Of a stretch of 64,000 bases of DNA, positions 41,001 to 49,551 are shown piece by piece. Position numbers and translations under genes: made by a program. Within the stretch, counting starts at the first letter, position 1; the number at the start of each line of letters is the position of its first letter. Source of the stretch: CAYHVK01 sp964360255. Lineage in GTDB: Bacteria; Bdellovibrionota; Bdellovibrionia; Bdellovibrionales; UBA1609. The notes under the pieces were generated by a model. That model ran no database searches and was not told the DNA's origin. It saw nothing but the letters and a program-made list of their open reading frames with translations. The stretch covers positions 62,001 through 126,000 of the forward strand of contig CAYHVK010000012.1 of the NCBI GenBank assembly GCA_964360255.1. The letters are read 5' to 3'.

Positions 41001-41405
41001 ATGAAAGCAATTCCAGCCGTACAAAAATATATGACATTTGTACCCAAATCGATTGGGTACGATCAAACCTTGAGTCAAGCCAATGAGTTTATGAAGAAGC
41101 TACATATTCGTCATTTACCGGTTCTGAAAGGCGGCGAAATCGTCGGCATTTTGTCTGACCGAGACATTAAATTTATATCGAGCTTTAAGGATATTGATCC
41201 TAACAAACTAACTGTTGAAGACGCCTACACGTCGAATCCCTATATTACGCGACCAGACGCTCCTTTGAACGAAGTAGCAGCACATATGGCTGAGAAGAAA
41301 TATGGCTGTGCTTTAGTTGTCGATAATGGACGGCTCGTCGGTATCTTTACTGAAGTCGATGCTTATAAAGCACTTTCTGATTTACTTGAAACACGTCTTA
41401 AATAA
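41001..41405 (+). CDS. CBS-domain pair protein (paralogue)
   Basis: The 134-residue protein has two CBS motifs (IRHLPVLKGGEIVGILSDRD and GCALVVDNGRLVGIFTEVDA) and nothing else. It follows AAGGAGTG and leads a tight operon of five genes. Likely an adenylate-binding energy sensor acting on a partner. Confidence 0.88.
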   Translation: MKAIPAVQKYMTFVPKSIGYDQTLSQANEFMKKLHIRHLPVLKGGEIVGILSDRDIKFISSFKDIDPNKLTVEDAYTSNPYITRPDAPLNEVAAHMAEKKYGCALVVDNGRLVGIFTEVDAYKALSDLLETRLK

Positions 41406-41406
41406 T

Positions 41407-41706
41407 ATGAAAACACTTCTACTCAGCTTTTTTATTTCAGTAGCAGCTCTGGCTTCATCTCCACTCGAGAACGAAGTGGGTCCTGAAGTTTTTGTCTTGA
41501 GGCAAAATGCCCATATAATTGATTTTAGATATTCAATTGGTGAACCAATTCGTCTCTACGTTGTCGGCCGTGAAGAAGCTCGCTTCGACCCTGCCACCGC
41601 ACGCCTCACATTTCGTCGAATCGGTAATGAGCCATTCACTGAATTGAGTCCGGATAGTGGTAGTGGATTTTATATTAAGACAAATCCGAAAGAAACCCAC
41701 GAATGA
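41407..41706 (+). CDS. Small exported protein of unknown function
   Basis: The ATG at 41407 overlaps the end of the CBS gene region by position and opens a signal peptide (MKTLLLSFFISVAALASSP). The product is 99 residues with a beta-rich mature part. An in-frame frame begins upstream at 41317 but lies within the CBS gene. It overlaps the next gene by four bases. No family recognised. Confidence 0.55.
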   Translation: MKTLLLSFFISVAALASSPLENEVGPEVFVLRQNAHIIDFRYSIGEPIRLYVVGREEARFDPATARLTFRRIGNEPFTELSPDSGSGFYIKTNPKETHE

Positions 41707-42101
41707 ATCAGTGGAGTAAGGCTCGAATCAACCGGAGAATAAAGGCCCTGTTAGCAAATAGTTTTTTTTGGCGCCTGACTTTATTTGGTAATTCGATCAT
41801 ACTTTTGGGTAGCTTTATGCTCTACTTATTCGAATCAGAACTTCAGTCGCCGCCCGTGAACTTTTTAGACTGCATTCTTTGGAGTGCTGGCACCGTCACA
41901 ACTATTGGATACGTATTGACTCCCTTAACAACAGTCGGAAAACTAACTCTGCTCGGACTCATGCTTTTCGGCACCGCATTTGTATGGACTTATATGGCAT
42001 TTCTAGTCACTGCGTTTATCACGCCCGAATTAGGGGCGCTTAAAAAAGATATGCATGATGTAGAAAGAGAAATTCAACAATTTAAAAAAGGGAACTCATA
42101 A
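41703..42101 (+). CDS. Two-TM potassium-channel-like protein
   Basis: The 132-residue protein has two membrane segments (about 21-40 and 76-100) flanking a pore-loop-like stretch LWSAGTVTTIGYVLTPL, which resembles the K+ channel filter TxxTxGYG with Val in place of the last Gly. A charged helix closes the protein. It may form a tetrameric ion channel. The altered filter could change ion selectivity. It is embedded in the Usp operon. Confidence 0.7.
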   Translation: MNQWSKARINRRIKALLANSFFWRLTLFGNSIILLGSFMLYLFESELQSPPVNFLDCILWSAGTVTTIGYVLTPLTTVGKLTLLGLMLFGTAFVWTYMAFLVTAFITPELGALKKDMHDVEREIQQFKKGNS

Positions 42102-42926
42102 ATGAAACCATTCAGCATCAAAACCATCATCGTCGGCCTCGATTTTTCTTGGTATTCAAAAATTGTATTGAAAGAAGCATTTCAGCTCGCACAAAAAATG
42201 AAAGTGCCGCTCGTGGCGGTGTACGCCGGAGAAAAACCCTACGCTGGCCTTAATGCTTCGCGCTTCCCCACTCAGCAACTCGTGAAATGGTATAAAGAAA
42301 AGTTACGCAAAGAATATCCTTCATTAAAACCACGTCAAATCATCGTCAAGCTCGGTGCGCCCCATGAAGAGATCATCCAAGCTGCACGGTCGCATAAAAA
42401 ACCCCTGATTGTCATCGGTCATCGTGGACAAAGCCCACTGGCTCGATTTCTTATCGGAAGTGTCGCAGAAAAGCTCTCTCAAACATCGCCTTATCCAGTT
42501 TGGGTTCACCGAGGAGAAAAAACCGTCTCACCAAAAAAAGTTCTCCTTCCCTGCGACCTTCAGCCCCGCTCATCAGTGATGGCAGAATATTTGGCACCAC
42601 TGTCGAAAACATTCCATTCAAAGTTTGAACTCTTTCACGTTTTTCAAGAGCCCGCCCCGGTTCTTGATTACGAACTTTGGAGCGCAATGATAGAAACTCA
42701 AAGGCAAAGTGAAAATCAGCAGATTGATCGGTTAAAAAAGAAAAATCCGAAGACCCCTGTTAAATGTGTCATCGGACTTCCGGCAAAGCAAATTGCACGA
42801 CGAGCGAAGGCTTTCGATTTAATTGCCCTACCACGACGAAATCAAAAAGCACGCTCGCCGTTTTTCGGTAGCGTCACTAGAAAATTAGTACGAGACGCAG
42901 AGACTCCACTTCTCATTTTACCTTAG
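42102..42926 (+). CDS. Tandem universal stress protein (UspA family)
   Basis: The 274-residue protein has two Usp domains. The first (1-140) ends with the ATP-binding motif VIGHRGQSPLARFLIGSVAE, the second (145-274) with LPRRNQKARSPFFGSVTRKL. Usp proteins accumulate in starved or hypoxic cells and bind ATP. It starts directly after the channel stop. Confidence 0.88.
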   Translation: MKPFSIKTIIVGLDFSWYSKIVLKEAFQLAQKMKVPLVAVYAGEKPYAGLNASRFPTQQLVKWYKEKLRKEYPSLKPRQIIVKLGAPHEEIIQAARSHKKPLIVIGHRGQSPLARFLIGSVAEKLSQTSPYPVWVHRGEKTVSPKKVLLPCDLQPRSSVMAEYLAPLSKTFHSKFELFHVFQEPAPVLDYELWSAMIETQRQSENQQIDRLKKKNPKTPVKCVIGLPAKQIARRAKAFDLIALPRRNQKARSPFFGSVTRKLVRDAETPLLILP

Positions 42927-42934
42927 GATTCAAC

Positions 42935-44299
42935 ATGCTTGAGCTTCAATTTCTTGGCGGAGCCGGTACAGTCACCGGCTCGAAATTTCTTCTGACATAC
43001 AACGAGCACCGCATTCTCATTGATTGCGGGCTTTTTCAAGGATTGAAAGCTTTACGACTCAGAAATTGGGAGATGCTACCTGTTGATCCCAAATCTATTT
43101 CTTGCGTGATTTTAACTCATGCCCATATTGATCACTCAGGATATTTACCGCGCCTTTTGAATGATGGTTTTCAAGGTCCAGTGTATTCGACAGCCGCGAC
43201 TCGCGACCTGTGTAAAATTCTATTACCTGATTGCGGATATCTCATGGAAGAAGAAGCGAGTTATCTCAATCAAAGAAAGAAAACAAAACACGATCCGGCG
43301 TTACCGCTGTTCACCCGCGAACAAGGAGAAAAAGCCACCGAGGCCTTTGAAACATTACCGTTTAAAAAAGAAACCGAAATTCTGCCCGGCGTCCGTATTG
43401 AATTTCTCTATGCAGGTCATATTTTAGGTGCTGCCTCTGTCATCGTAACGGCTGGTGATCAACGGATCGCTTTCACCGGTGACATTGGTCGCCCTGAAGA
43501 TCCTATATTGTTTCCACCTGAGCCACTTCCCGCCGCGGATTTTCTAGTGACTGAATCCACTTACGGAAATCGAAGACATAAAAAGCTGGCGGCGATCGAT
43601 GAGCTGGAATTGCAAATTAATAAAGCTCTAAAAAGAGGCGGAACCATATTGATTCCCACATTCGCAGTGGGCCGAGCTCAATTTATTATGTATTTGCTCT
43701 GGAAATTACGCTCTGAAAATCGGATTCCAAATTTTCCGATGTTTTTAAATAGCCCGATGGCTACAAACGTCAATGACTTACTCGCAAAACATAAAGACTT
43801 ACATAAGCTTTCGACCCATGAATGTGCCGAAGTTTGCAATATCGTGCAGTATGTTCGCTCACCTGAAGAGTCCATTGCGCTCAATAAGCGTACAGACCCA
43901 AAACTGATTATTTCGGCTAGCGGAATGATCAGTGGCGGACGCATCCTTCACCATATCAAAGCCTTTGGCCCTCTTGAAAGCACCACCATTTTACTGACCG
44001 GGTACCAAGCTGCTGGGACACGTGGCGAGGCCTTACAAAATGGAGCCGAGGAATTAAAGATCCATGGATCTTATGTTCCGATTAAAGCCCATGTTGAAAT
44101 ATTGGACAATGTTTCGGCCCATGCAGATTATCGCGAAATTATCGACTGGCTGAAACACTCTAAAATAAAACCAAAAAAGACTTTTATAGTTCACGGTGAA
44201 GCTTCGGCCTCAGATGAGATCCGACGCCGCCTTAATGAGGAATTGGGATGGGAGTGTCTCATTCCGGAACCCTTGCAGACAATTTGTCTCAGCCCTTAA
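42935..44299 (+). CDS. Metallo-beta-lactamase fold, beta-CASP RNA nuclease (CPSF73-like)
   Basis: The 454-residue protein has the MBL core (THAHIDHSGYLPRL, His62/His64/Asp66/His67, GDIGRPEDP) and the beta-CASP region with PTFAVGRAQ, NSPMATNV, SASGMISGGRILHH and HGEASASDEI. This is the YSH1/CPSF73-like bacterial group, expected to cut RNA. Its presence with Usp and CBS genes is a recurring stress arrangement. The last codons hold an enhancer-like palindrome for the next operon. Confidence 0.88.
   Translation: MLELQFLGGAGTVTGSKFLLTYNEHRILIDCGLFQGLKALRLRNWEMLPVDPKSISCVILTHAHIDHSGYLPRLLNDGFQGPVYSTAATRDLCKILLPDCGYLMEEEASYLNQRKKTKHDPALPLFTREQGEKATEAFETLPFKKETEILPGVRIEFLYAGHILGAASVIVTAGDQRIAFTGDIGRPEDPILFPPEPLPAADFLVTESTYGNRRHKKLAAIDELELQINKALKRGGTILIPTFAVGRAQFIMYLLWKLRSENRIPNFPMFLNSPMATNVNDLLAKHKDLHKLSTHECAEVCNIVQYVRSPEESIALNKRTDPKLIISASGMISGGRILHHIKAFGPLESTTILLTGYQAAGTRGEALQNGAEELKIHGSYVPIKAHVEILDNVSAHADYREIIDWLKHSKIKPKKTFIVHGEASASDEIRRRLNEELGWECLIPEPLQTICLSP
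44278..44288. promoter_or_regulatory. Enhancer-like palindrome GACAATTTGTC inside the nuclease gene end
   Basis: A perfect copy (CAGACAATTTGTCTCAG) in the last coding bases of the beta-CASP gene, 81 bp upstream of the cco -24/-12 element. Confidence 0.68.
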
Positions 44300-44308
44300 T
44301 AGCTCTTT

Positions 44309-44319
44309 GACAGAATGTC
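44309..44319. promoter_or_regulatory. Second enhancer-like palindrome GACAGAATGTC for cco
   Basis: In context TTTGACAGAATGTCACAA; eight of ten consensus positions match. It is 50 bp upstream of the -24 box and 31 bp from the first copy. Confidence 0.55.
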
Positions 44320-44368
44320 ACAAAAATCAGGCTATAACCAATAGGTTCTATTTAATAACGAAAGTGAG

Positions 44369-44384
44369 TGGCACCGGGCTCGCA
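44369..44384 (+). promoter_or_regulatory. Sigma-54-type -24/-12 element for the cbb3 oxidase operon
   Basis: TGGCACCGGGCTCGCA has the full TGGCAC box and GG-N10-GC. The predicted start of transcription (about 44395) is only about three bases before the chosen ccoI ATG, so the message may be leaderless. Confidence 0.72.
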
Positions 44385-44397
44385 ATCCCTAGTATAT

Positions 44398-46554
44398 ATG
44401 CCCAACATTGCACGTAATTCCAGCACCGATTTTAGCTATTTAAATGAGCCATCTGTACAGCACCTCTATGCCCTAGAAGGCCAACAAAACGTCATGCGAT
44501 TTCACATCGACGGTATCCAGTGTGCTAAGTGCATAAGAAAACTAGAAACGCTGCCAGAGACCTTGCCTGGTCTCACTCATCTCCGTATCGATTCAGGAGC
44601 GAATTTGGCCTATGCCGAAATCGATCAACAACTTCTCAGTTTCTCACAACTTGCAATGAAATTGAATAGCATGGGGTTCAGGCCCACTCCGATTTTATCG
44701 GACTCTGAAAAGATCACCGCTGGACATCGCGCGAACCGCACTGAGCTTATTCGTCTCGCTATCGCAGCGGCCTGTGCTGGCAATATTATGATGTTCAGTT
44801 TTGCCAATTATCTCGGCAGCACCGGAATTTTCAGATCTGTTTTTTCTTGGTTGAGCTTCGCGCTCTATTTACCGGTTGTAACTTACGTTGCTTGGCCCTT
44901 CTACACCGGGGCCTTATCATCTCTTCGTCAAAAACAGGTTTCAATTGATTTACCAATGGCCGTCGCTTCATTGGCCGGCTTTTTCTACTCGGCCTTTGAG
45001 CTCTTTAATGGCCGAGAAAATTTTTATTTTGATTCATTAAGCGGATTTTTATTTCTAATTCTCATTTCTCGCTGGATGCAAGGACGATTACAAAAAACAT
45101 TTTTGACACGTGAATCCAACGAAACCCTAGGACTTGAGAAGATGCGCAAACTCTCTGGTGAGGACTGGTATTGGGTTCCGGCGGAACTTCTTCAGCCTGG
45201 TGATAAAATTCGTATTTTAAGAGACGAAACAGTGCCCGTTGACGGCACGGTTATTAGCCCACGCATCCGCATCAGTTTAGCCTGGCTATCAGGAGAATCA
45301 AAATCCGTTTCACTCACTAAAAATTCAACCATAAAAGCGGGAGCTCGTATAATTTCTGAAAGTGCTGACATCCATGTTCAGCGCTTAACTCAGCACACAG
45401 AGTTCGGGCAACTTCTCGACGCTGCAGAGCGCTTCAGCCTTTCTAATAATCGCTTTATCTCAATGAGTGATAAGTGGTCCGAACGCTTACTTATTGCCGT
45501 TTTCGCCATCGCAGCCCTTTACCTCACCTTCAATGTCTCAAATGATATGGAAGAGTCATTTCGTCGGGCTCTGGCTTTGATCGTGATCGCTTGCCCTTGC
45601 GCCATGGCCTTCGGCACACCCCTCGCTCTTTCTTCGGCCCTACGCAAAGCGCGCAAGAATGGTCTCTTGGTTCGCGATGCTAATGTATTTGAAAGATGTG
45701 CTCATATTCGCACTCTATTTTTTGATAAAACCGGCACCCTCACCGAAAATGAAATTTCGTTAGTTGAGGACCCTGAAAGTTACTCTGACGAATTGAAGTC
45801 GGTGGTACTGACTCTTGAAGCTCCATCACAACATCCTATTGCTTATGCTTTTCGACAGGCTTTTACAAAATCAAAAATACTTACTGATGTAACAGAATGG
45901 AGCGAGAAGCCAGGCGAAGGCATTAGTGCCCGTATCGGCCAAGACCTCTACGAAATCAAAAAGTGCGCTCAAGCCACGACCGCTTGCGCTCTTTTTAAAA
46001 ATGGAGAACTGACGGCGCAATTCACTTTTTCTGCCCAGCTTCGCGTCGACGCTTTGAGTGTTCTAGAAAAATTGCGCCAAGGCGGTTATCAAACTCTTCT
46101 TCTTTCTGGAGATTCTGAAGAAGCCACTCTCTCGATGGGCCATAAATTAGGATTTCAAAATAAAGATATTTACTTTTTAATGAGTCCTGCCCAAAAAGCA
46201 CACCTTGTAAAAAAATGTCCCAATTCAATGATGATCGGTGATGGAATCAACGACAGTTTAGCCCTCATGCAAGCCGAGGTCAGCGTGGCAACCACAGGTG
46301 CCGTGGATGCGGCCCTTAAGAGTGCTGCAGTGTATGTCACCAATTCTCAGTTAGCGCCCATCGCGGCCCTCTTTGACATCAGTCGAGAAGCCATCTTTGG
46401 AATTCGTACCAATCTTCTCGTTGCGGTCATTTACAATACTGTGACCGGCTCACTGGCTCTCGCGGGTTTTATCAATCCTCTTGTTGCAGCCTTACTTATG
46501 CCTGTCAGTAGCGGAATCATTTTAGCGTCGACCTGGTTACGGAGCCGACGGTGA
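44398..46554 (+). CDS. ccoI: CcoI/FixI-type copper-translocating P-type ATPase
   Basis: From the ATG at 44398 the product is 718 residues. A first motif FSYLNEPSVQHLYAL, typical of CcoI N-termini, supports this start; an in-frame ATG at 44368 would lie on top of the promoter. It has a heavy-metal domain with CAKC (Cys42, Cys45), eight membrane segments, CPC (399-401), the phosphorylation motif DKTGT (443-447) and GDGIND. CcoI moves copper to the periplasm for assembly of cbb3 oxidase. ccoS overlaps its end. Confidence 0.92.
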   Translation: MPNIARNSSTDFSYLNEPSVQHLYALEGQQNVMRFHIDGIQCAKCIRKLETLPETLPGLTHLRIDSGANLAYAEIDQQLLSFSQLAMKLNSMGFRPTPILSDSEKITAGHRANRTELIRLAIAAACAGNIMMFSFANYLGSTGIFRSVFSWLSFALYLPVVTYVAWPFYTGALSSLRQKQVSIDLPMAVASLAGFFYSAFELFNGRENFYFDSLSGFLFLILISRWMQGRLQKTFLTRESNETLGLEKMRKLSGEDWYWVPAELLQPGDKIRILRDETVPVDGTVISPRIRISLAWLSGESKSVSLTKNSTIKAGARIISESADIHVQRLTQHTEFGQLLDAAERFSLSNNRFISMSDKWSERLLIAVFAIAALYLTFNVSNDMEESFRRALALIVIACPCAMAFGTPLALSSALRKARKNGLLVRDANVFERCAHIRTLFFDKTGTLTENEISLVEDPESYSDELKSVVLTLEAPSQHPIAYAFRQAFTKSKILTDVTEWSEKPGEGISARIGQDLYEIKKCAQATTACALFKNGELTAQFTFSAQLRVDALSVLEKLRQGGYQTLLLSGDSEEATLSMGHKLGFQNKDIYFLMSPAQKAHLVKKCPNSMMIGDGINDSLALMQAEVSVATTGAVDAALKSAAVYVTNSQLAPIAALFDISREAIFGIRTNLLVAVIYNTVTGSLALAGFINPLVAALLMPVSSGIILASTWLRSRR

Positions 46555-46715
46555 ATATTTTAATTTTAATGATTCCCATCTCGCTGGCTCTCACTGCGAC
46601 TTTTTTGATTTCGTTCATTATGACTGTTCACAGCGGACAAATGGACGATCTCAACACGCCAGCTTTAAGAATATTAGACGACGAAAGGGAGAACACCAAT
46701 GACAACACCAAATAA
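46551..46715 (+). CDS. ccoS: CcoS, cbb3 oxidase assembly protein
   Basis: A GTG at 46551, overlapping the ccoI stop by four bases, opens a 54-residue frame: one membrane segment (NILILMIPISLALTATFLIS) followed by a short hydrophilic tail with QMDDLNTPALRIL, the pattern of CcoS (often QYDDLxxPAxRIL). CcoS is needed for cofactor insertion into cbb3 oxidase. It overlaps ccoN by 17 bases. Confidence 0.88.
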   Translation: MNILILMIPISLALTATFLISFIMTVHSGQMDDLNTPALRILDDERENTNDNTK

Positions 46716-48816
46716 TAATTACGAAGAAATATTTTACGATGATGATATTGTAAAAAAATTCTTGATCGCGACTTTGATCTGGGGAGGCGCCGCATTTATT
46801 TTCGGACTTGTAATTGCGCTGCAGCTCGCTTACTGGCCACTCAATGGCAATCTCGAATGGATCACCTTTGGTCGCTTGAGACCGCTCCACACCAATGCGG
46901 CAATTTTCGCTTTCGCTGGCAATGCCATTTTTGCCGGCATTTATTACTCCACCCAGCGCCTGCTGAAAACACGAATGTTGTCAGATACACTTTCAAAGAT
47001 CCACTTTTGGGGTTGGCAGTTGATTATTCTATCGGCGGCGATCACCCTTCCTTTGGGCTACACCCAGTCAAAAGAGTACGCAGAACTCGAATGGCCCATT
47101 GATATCGCCATCACCCTGATTTGGGTTGTTTTTGCCATTAACTTTTTCGGCGCAATTAAAAGACGCCGTGAAAAGCACATGTATGTCGCCATTTGGTTTT
47201 ATATTGCAACGATTATTACAGTTGCGGTTCTCCATATTGTGAATTCAATTGAAATTCCCGTTGCGGCTCTGAAAAGCTTTCCAGTTTATTCTGGCATTCA
47301 AGATGCGCTTGTTCAGTGGTGGTACGGACATAATGCCGTCGCGTTTTTTCTTACAACACCGTTTTTGGGTTTGATGTACTATTTTATTCCGAAAGCAGCT
47401 GATCGGCCAGTTTACTCTTACCGACTTTCTATCGTGCACTTCTGGGCTCTCGTATTTATCTATATTTGGGCGGGCCCCCATCACTTGCTCTACACATCGC
47501 TACCCGACTGGGCGCAAACCCTTGGAATGATCTTTTCAATTATGTTATGGGCCCCAAGCTGGGGTGGAATGATCAATGGACTTTTGACTATCAAAGGTGC
47601 CTGGCAGCGACTTAAATCTGATCCGATCATTCGATTTTTTATTGCGGCTCTCACCTTTTACGGAATGGCCACTTTCGAAGGGCCTCTTCTTTCAATCAAA
47701 AGTGTAAGTGCATTAGGTCACTATACAGATTGGATTGTCGGTCACGTTCATGCGGGCGCTCTGGGCTGGAACGGCATGCTCACCTTTGCCATGTTCTACT
47801 ATATGATTCCAAAACTCTGGAACACGAAAATGTATAGCGAAAAGCTGATGCATCACCACTTCTGGATTTCACTCACTGGTATTGTTTTATATTACACTTC
47901 TATGGTCACAGCCGGAATCACCCAGGGCCTTATGTGGCTCGCAGTTGAACCTAATGGCCAGCTGACTTACCCAGACTTTGTCGAAACGGTGATTAAAATC
48001 GTTCCGCTTTATTGGGTTCGTGCGGGTGGTGGATTCTTGTTTATCATCGGTTTCGCAATCATGATCTACAATGTCTACAAAACTATTAGCCTCGCCCCCG
48101 CCAACGTCCCTGCTCGCCCGGTGCGCGTGGCTCGTACTGGTTACGAAGAGAAGTCTGAATCTCACCGTAAACTTGAAGGCCTCGGCTTCGCATTTTCGGT
48201 ACTCGCTTTTCTTGCTATCGCAGTCGGGTCAGTGATTGAAATTTATCCGACTCTCTCGCTGGATAAATACATCAGTCCGAACGATGTGACTGAGCCCTAC
48301 ACTCCACTTGAACTCGCAGGACGAGGAATTTACATTCGTGAAGGCTGTTACACTTGTCACTCTCAACAAATTCGGCAAATACCATCAGAAGTGATTCGTT
48401 ACGGAGCGGCTTCGACAATTGAAGAGTCTATGTACGATCGGCCTTTTCAATGGGGCTCGAAACGCACAGGGCCAGATCTCTCCCGCGTCGGTAAAAAATA
48501 TCCGAACTTATGGCATTTCAATCACATGATAGATCCACGCAGTATTACGCAAAAAAGTATTATGCCAAACTACCCGTGGCTCGCAGAAAAAACCCTCGAC
48601 TTCACGCCACTGCGAAAAGAACTCTCAGTGATGCGATATCTTGGTGTGCCGTACTCTGACGACACAGTGGCCAATGCCGACATCGTAGCCCAAAAGGCCG
48701 CCCAAATATTAGCCGCAGATATTGCCGCCAATGGCGGGCCGAAAGATTTAGAGAAAAAAGAAATTACCGCCTTGATTGCTTATCTTCAGGCGCTTGGACA
48801 GAAAGGAAAGAAATAA
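46699..48816 (+). CDS. ccoNO: Fused cbb3 cytochrome oxidase subunits I and II (CcoN-CcoO)
   Basis: The 705-residue protein joins two subunits that are usually separate. CcoN (about 1-475) has 12 or so membrane segments with heme and copper ligands: His64 (RPLHTNAA), His211 (WYGHNAV), His349 and His351 (VGHVHAGALGWNG). After a linker (RVARTGYEEKSESHR) CcoO follows: one membrane segment and a cytochrome c domain with CYTCH (Cys550, Cys553, His554). cbb3 oxidases reduce O2 with high affinity and pump protons. The ribosome site is AGGGAG. Confidence 0.94.
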   Translation: MTTPNNNYEEIFYDDDIVKKFLIATLIWGGAAFIFGLVIALQLAYWPLNGNLEWITFGRLRPLHTNAAIFAFAGNAIFAGIYYSTQRLLKTRMLSDTLSKIHFWGWQLIILSAAITLPLGYTQSKEYAELEWPIDIAITLIWVVFAINFFGAIKRRREKHMYVAIWFYIATIITVAVLHIVNSIEIPVAALKSFPVYSGIQDALVQWWYGHNAVAFFLTTPFLGLMYYFIPKAADRPVYSYRLSIVHFWALVFIYIWAGPHHLLYTSLPDWAQTLGMIFSIMLWAPSWGGMINGLLTIKGAWQRLKSDPIIRFFIAALTFYGMATFEGPLLSIKSVSALGHYTDWIVGHVHAGALGWNGMLTFAMFYYMIPKLWNTKMYSEKLMHHHFWISLTGIVLYYTSMVTAGITQGLMWLAVEPNGQLTYPDFVETVIKIVPLYWVRAGGGFLFIIGFAIMIYNVYKTISLAPANVPARPVRVARTGYEEKSESHRKLEGLGFAFSVLAFLAIAVGSVIEIYPTLSLDKYISPNDVTEPYTPLELAGRGIYIREGCYTCHSQQIRQIPSEVIRYGAASTIEESMYDRPFQWGSKRTGPDLSRVGKKYPNLWHFNHMIDPRSITQKSIMPNYPWLAEKTLDFTPLRKELSVMRYLGVPYSDDTVANADIVAQKAAQILAADIAANGGPKDLEKKEITALIAYLQALGQKGKK

Positions 48817-48983
48817 TGAAATCAGAAGGACTTGCTTATTTTACCGATACGTATCTTACATCTATTGGGCTTTTGATTTTTTTCGCCTTCTTTGTCGCGG
48901 TCATTATTTGGACTTCGCGGCGCGAAAGCCAAAAACTCTATCGCCGAGTAGAAAATCTTCCACTTGAGGTGGATCATGAGTAA
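48816..48983 (+). CDS. ccoQ: CcoQ-like small subunit
   Basis: The ATG at 48816 overlaps the last base of the ccoNO stop. The 55-residue product has one membrane segment (LLIFFAFFVAVIIWTSR) and ends in an acidic tail, in the position and size of CcoQ, which stabilises the complex. It overlaps ccoP by eight bases. Confidence 0.8.
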   Translation: MKSEGLAYFTDTYLTSIGLLIFFAFFVAVIIWTSRRESQKLYRRVENLPLEVDHE

Positions 48984-49548
48984 TCAAGATGAAAAATTAG
49001 AAAAAGAAATATCAGGGCATAGCTACGACGGAATTACCGAATGCGATAACCCAATGCCCGACTGGTGGCTCTGGACTTTTTTACTTTCAATAATTTTTGC
49101 CGCTCTCTATTTCGTCCATTATGAATCAGGTGCGGCTCCAACTTTAAAAGAAGAGTTGAATACGGCTCTTGCCATTATAGAAAAGCAAAAACAAGTTCAC
49201 GCCCCAGCATTAATGGAGAGTGAAGAATCTTTGACAGAAATTATGAATGATCCGGCGCAAGCCGCAGCTGGGGCAGCAGCCTACGCCAGCAAATGCGCCG
49301 TTTGCCATGGCAATGAGCTGCAAGGCCAGATTGGCCCGAACCTCGTTGATAACTATTGGCTCCACGGGCGAGCCACACGTATTGATATTGTAAAAGTAAT
49401 CCGTGAAGGGGTTGTCGATAAAGGTATGCCAGCATGGGGGCAAATGGTCAGCCAGCAAGAAATTTATGCTTTGACCAGCTTCATTATCTCTAAGCGTGGA
49501 TCAAACCCACCGCAAGCAAAGGCCCCACAGGGTGAGGCTATTGAATAA
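48976..49548 (+). CDS. ccoP: Short mono-heme CcoP subunit
   Basis: From the ATG at 48976 (inside the end of ccoQ) the product is 190 residues: the N-terminal CcoP motif HSYDGITECDNPMPDWWLWT, one membrane segment and a single cytochrome c domain (CAVCH, Cys107, Cys110, His111; later MPAWG). Typical CcoP proteins are near 300 residues with two hemes, so this is a reduced form. Its electron entry must therefore differ. Confidence 0.9.
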   Translation: MSNQDEKLEKEISGHSYDGITECDNPMPDWWLWTFLLSIIFAALYFVHYESGAAPTLKEELNTALAIIEKQKQVHAPALMESEESLTEIMNDPAQAAAGAAAYASKCAVCHGNELQGQIGPNLVDNYWLHGRATRIDIVKVIREGVVDKGMPAWGQMVSQQEIYALTSFIISKRGSNPPQAKAPQGEAIE

Positions 49549-49551
49549 TGT

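Noticed and set aside
48976..49548. Truncated or frameshifted CcoP
   Set aside because: The gene is followed within four bases by ccoG and there is no leftover CxxCH in any nearby frame, so the short form appears genuine.
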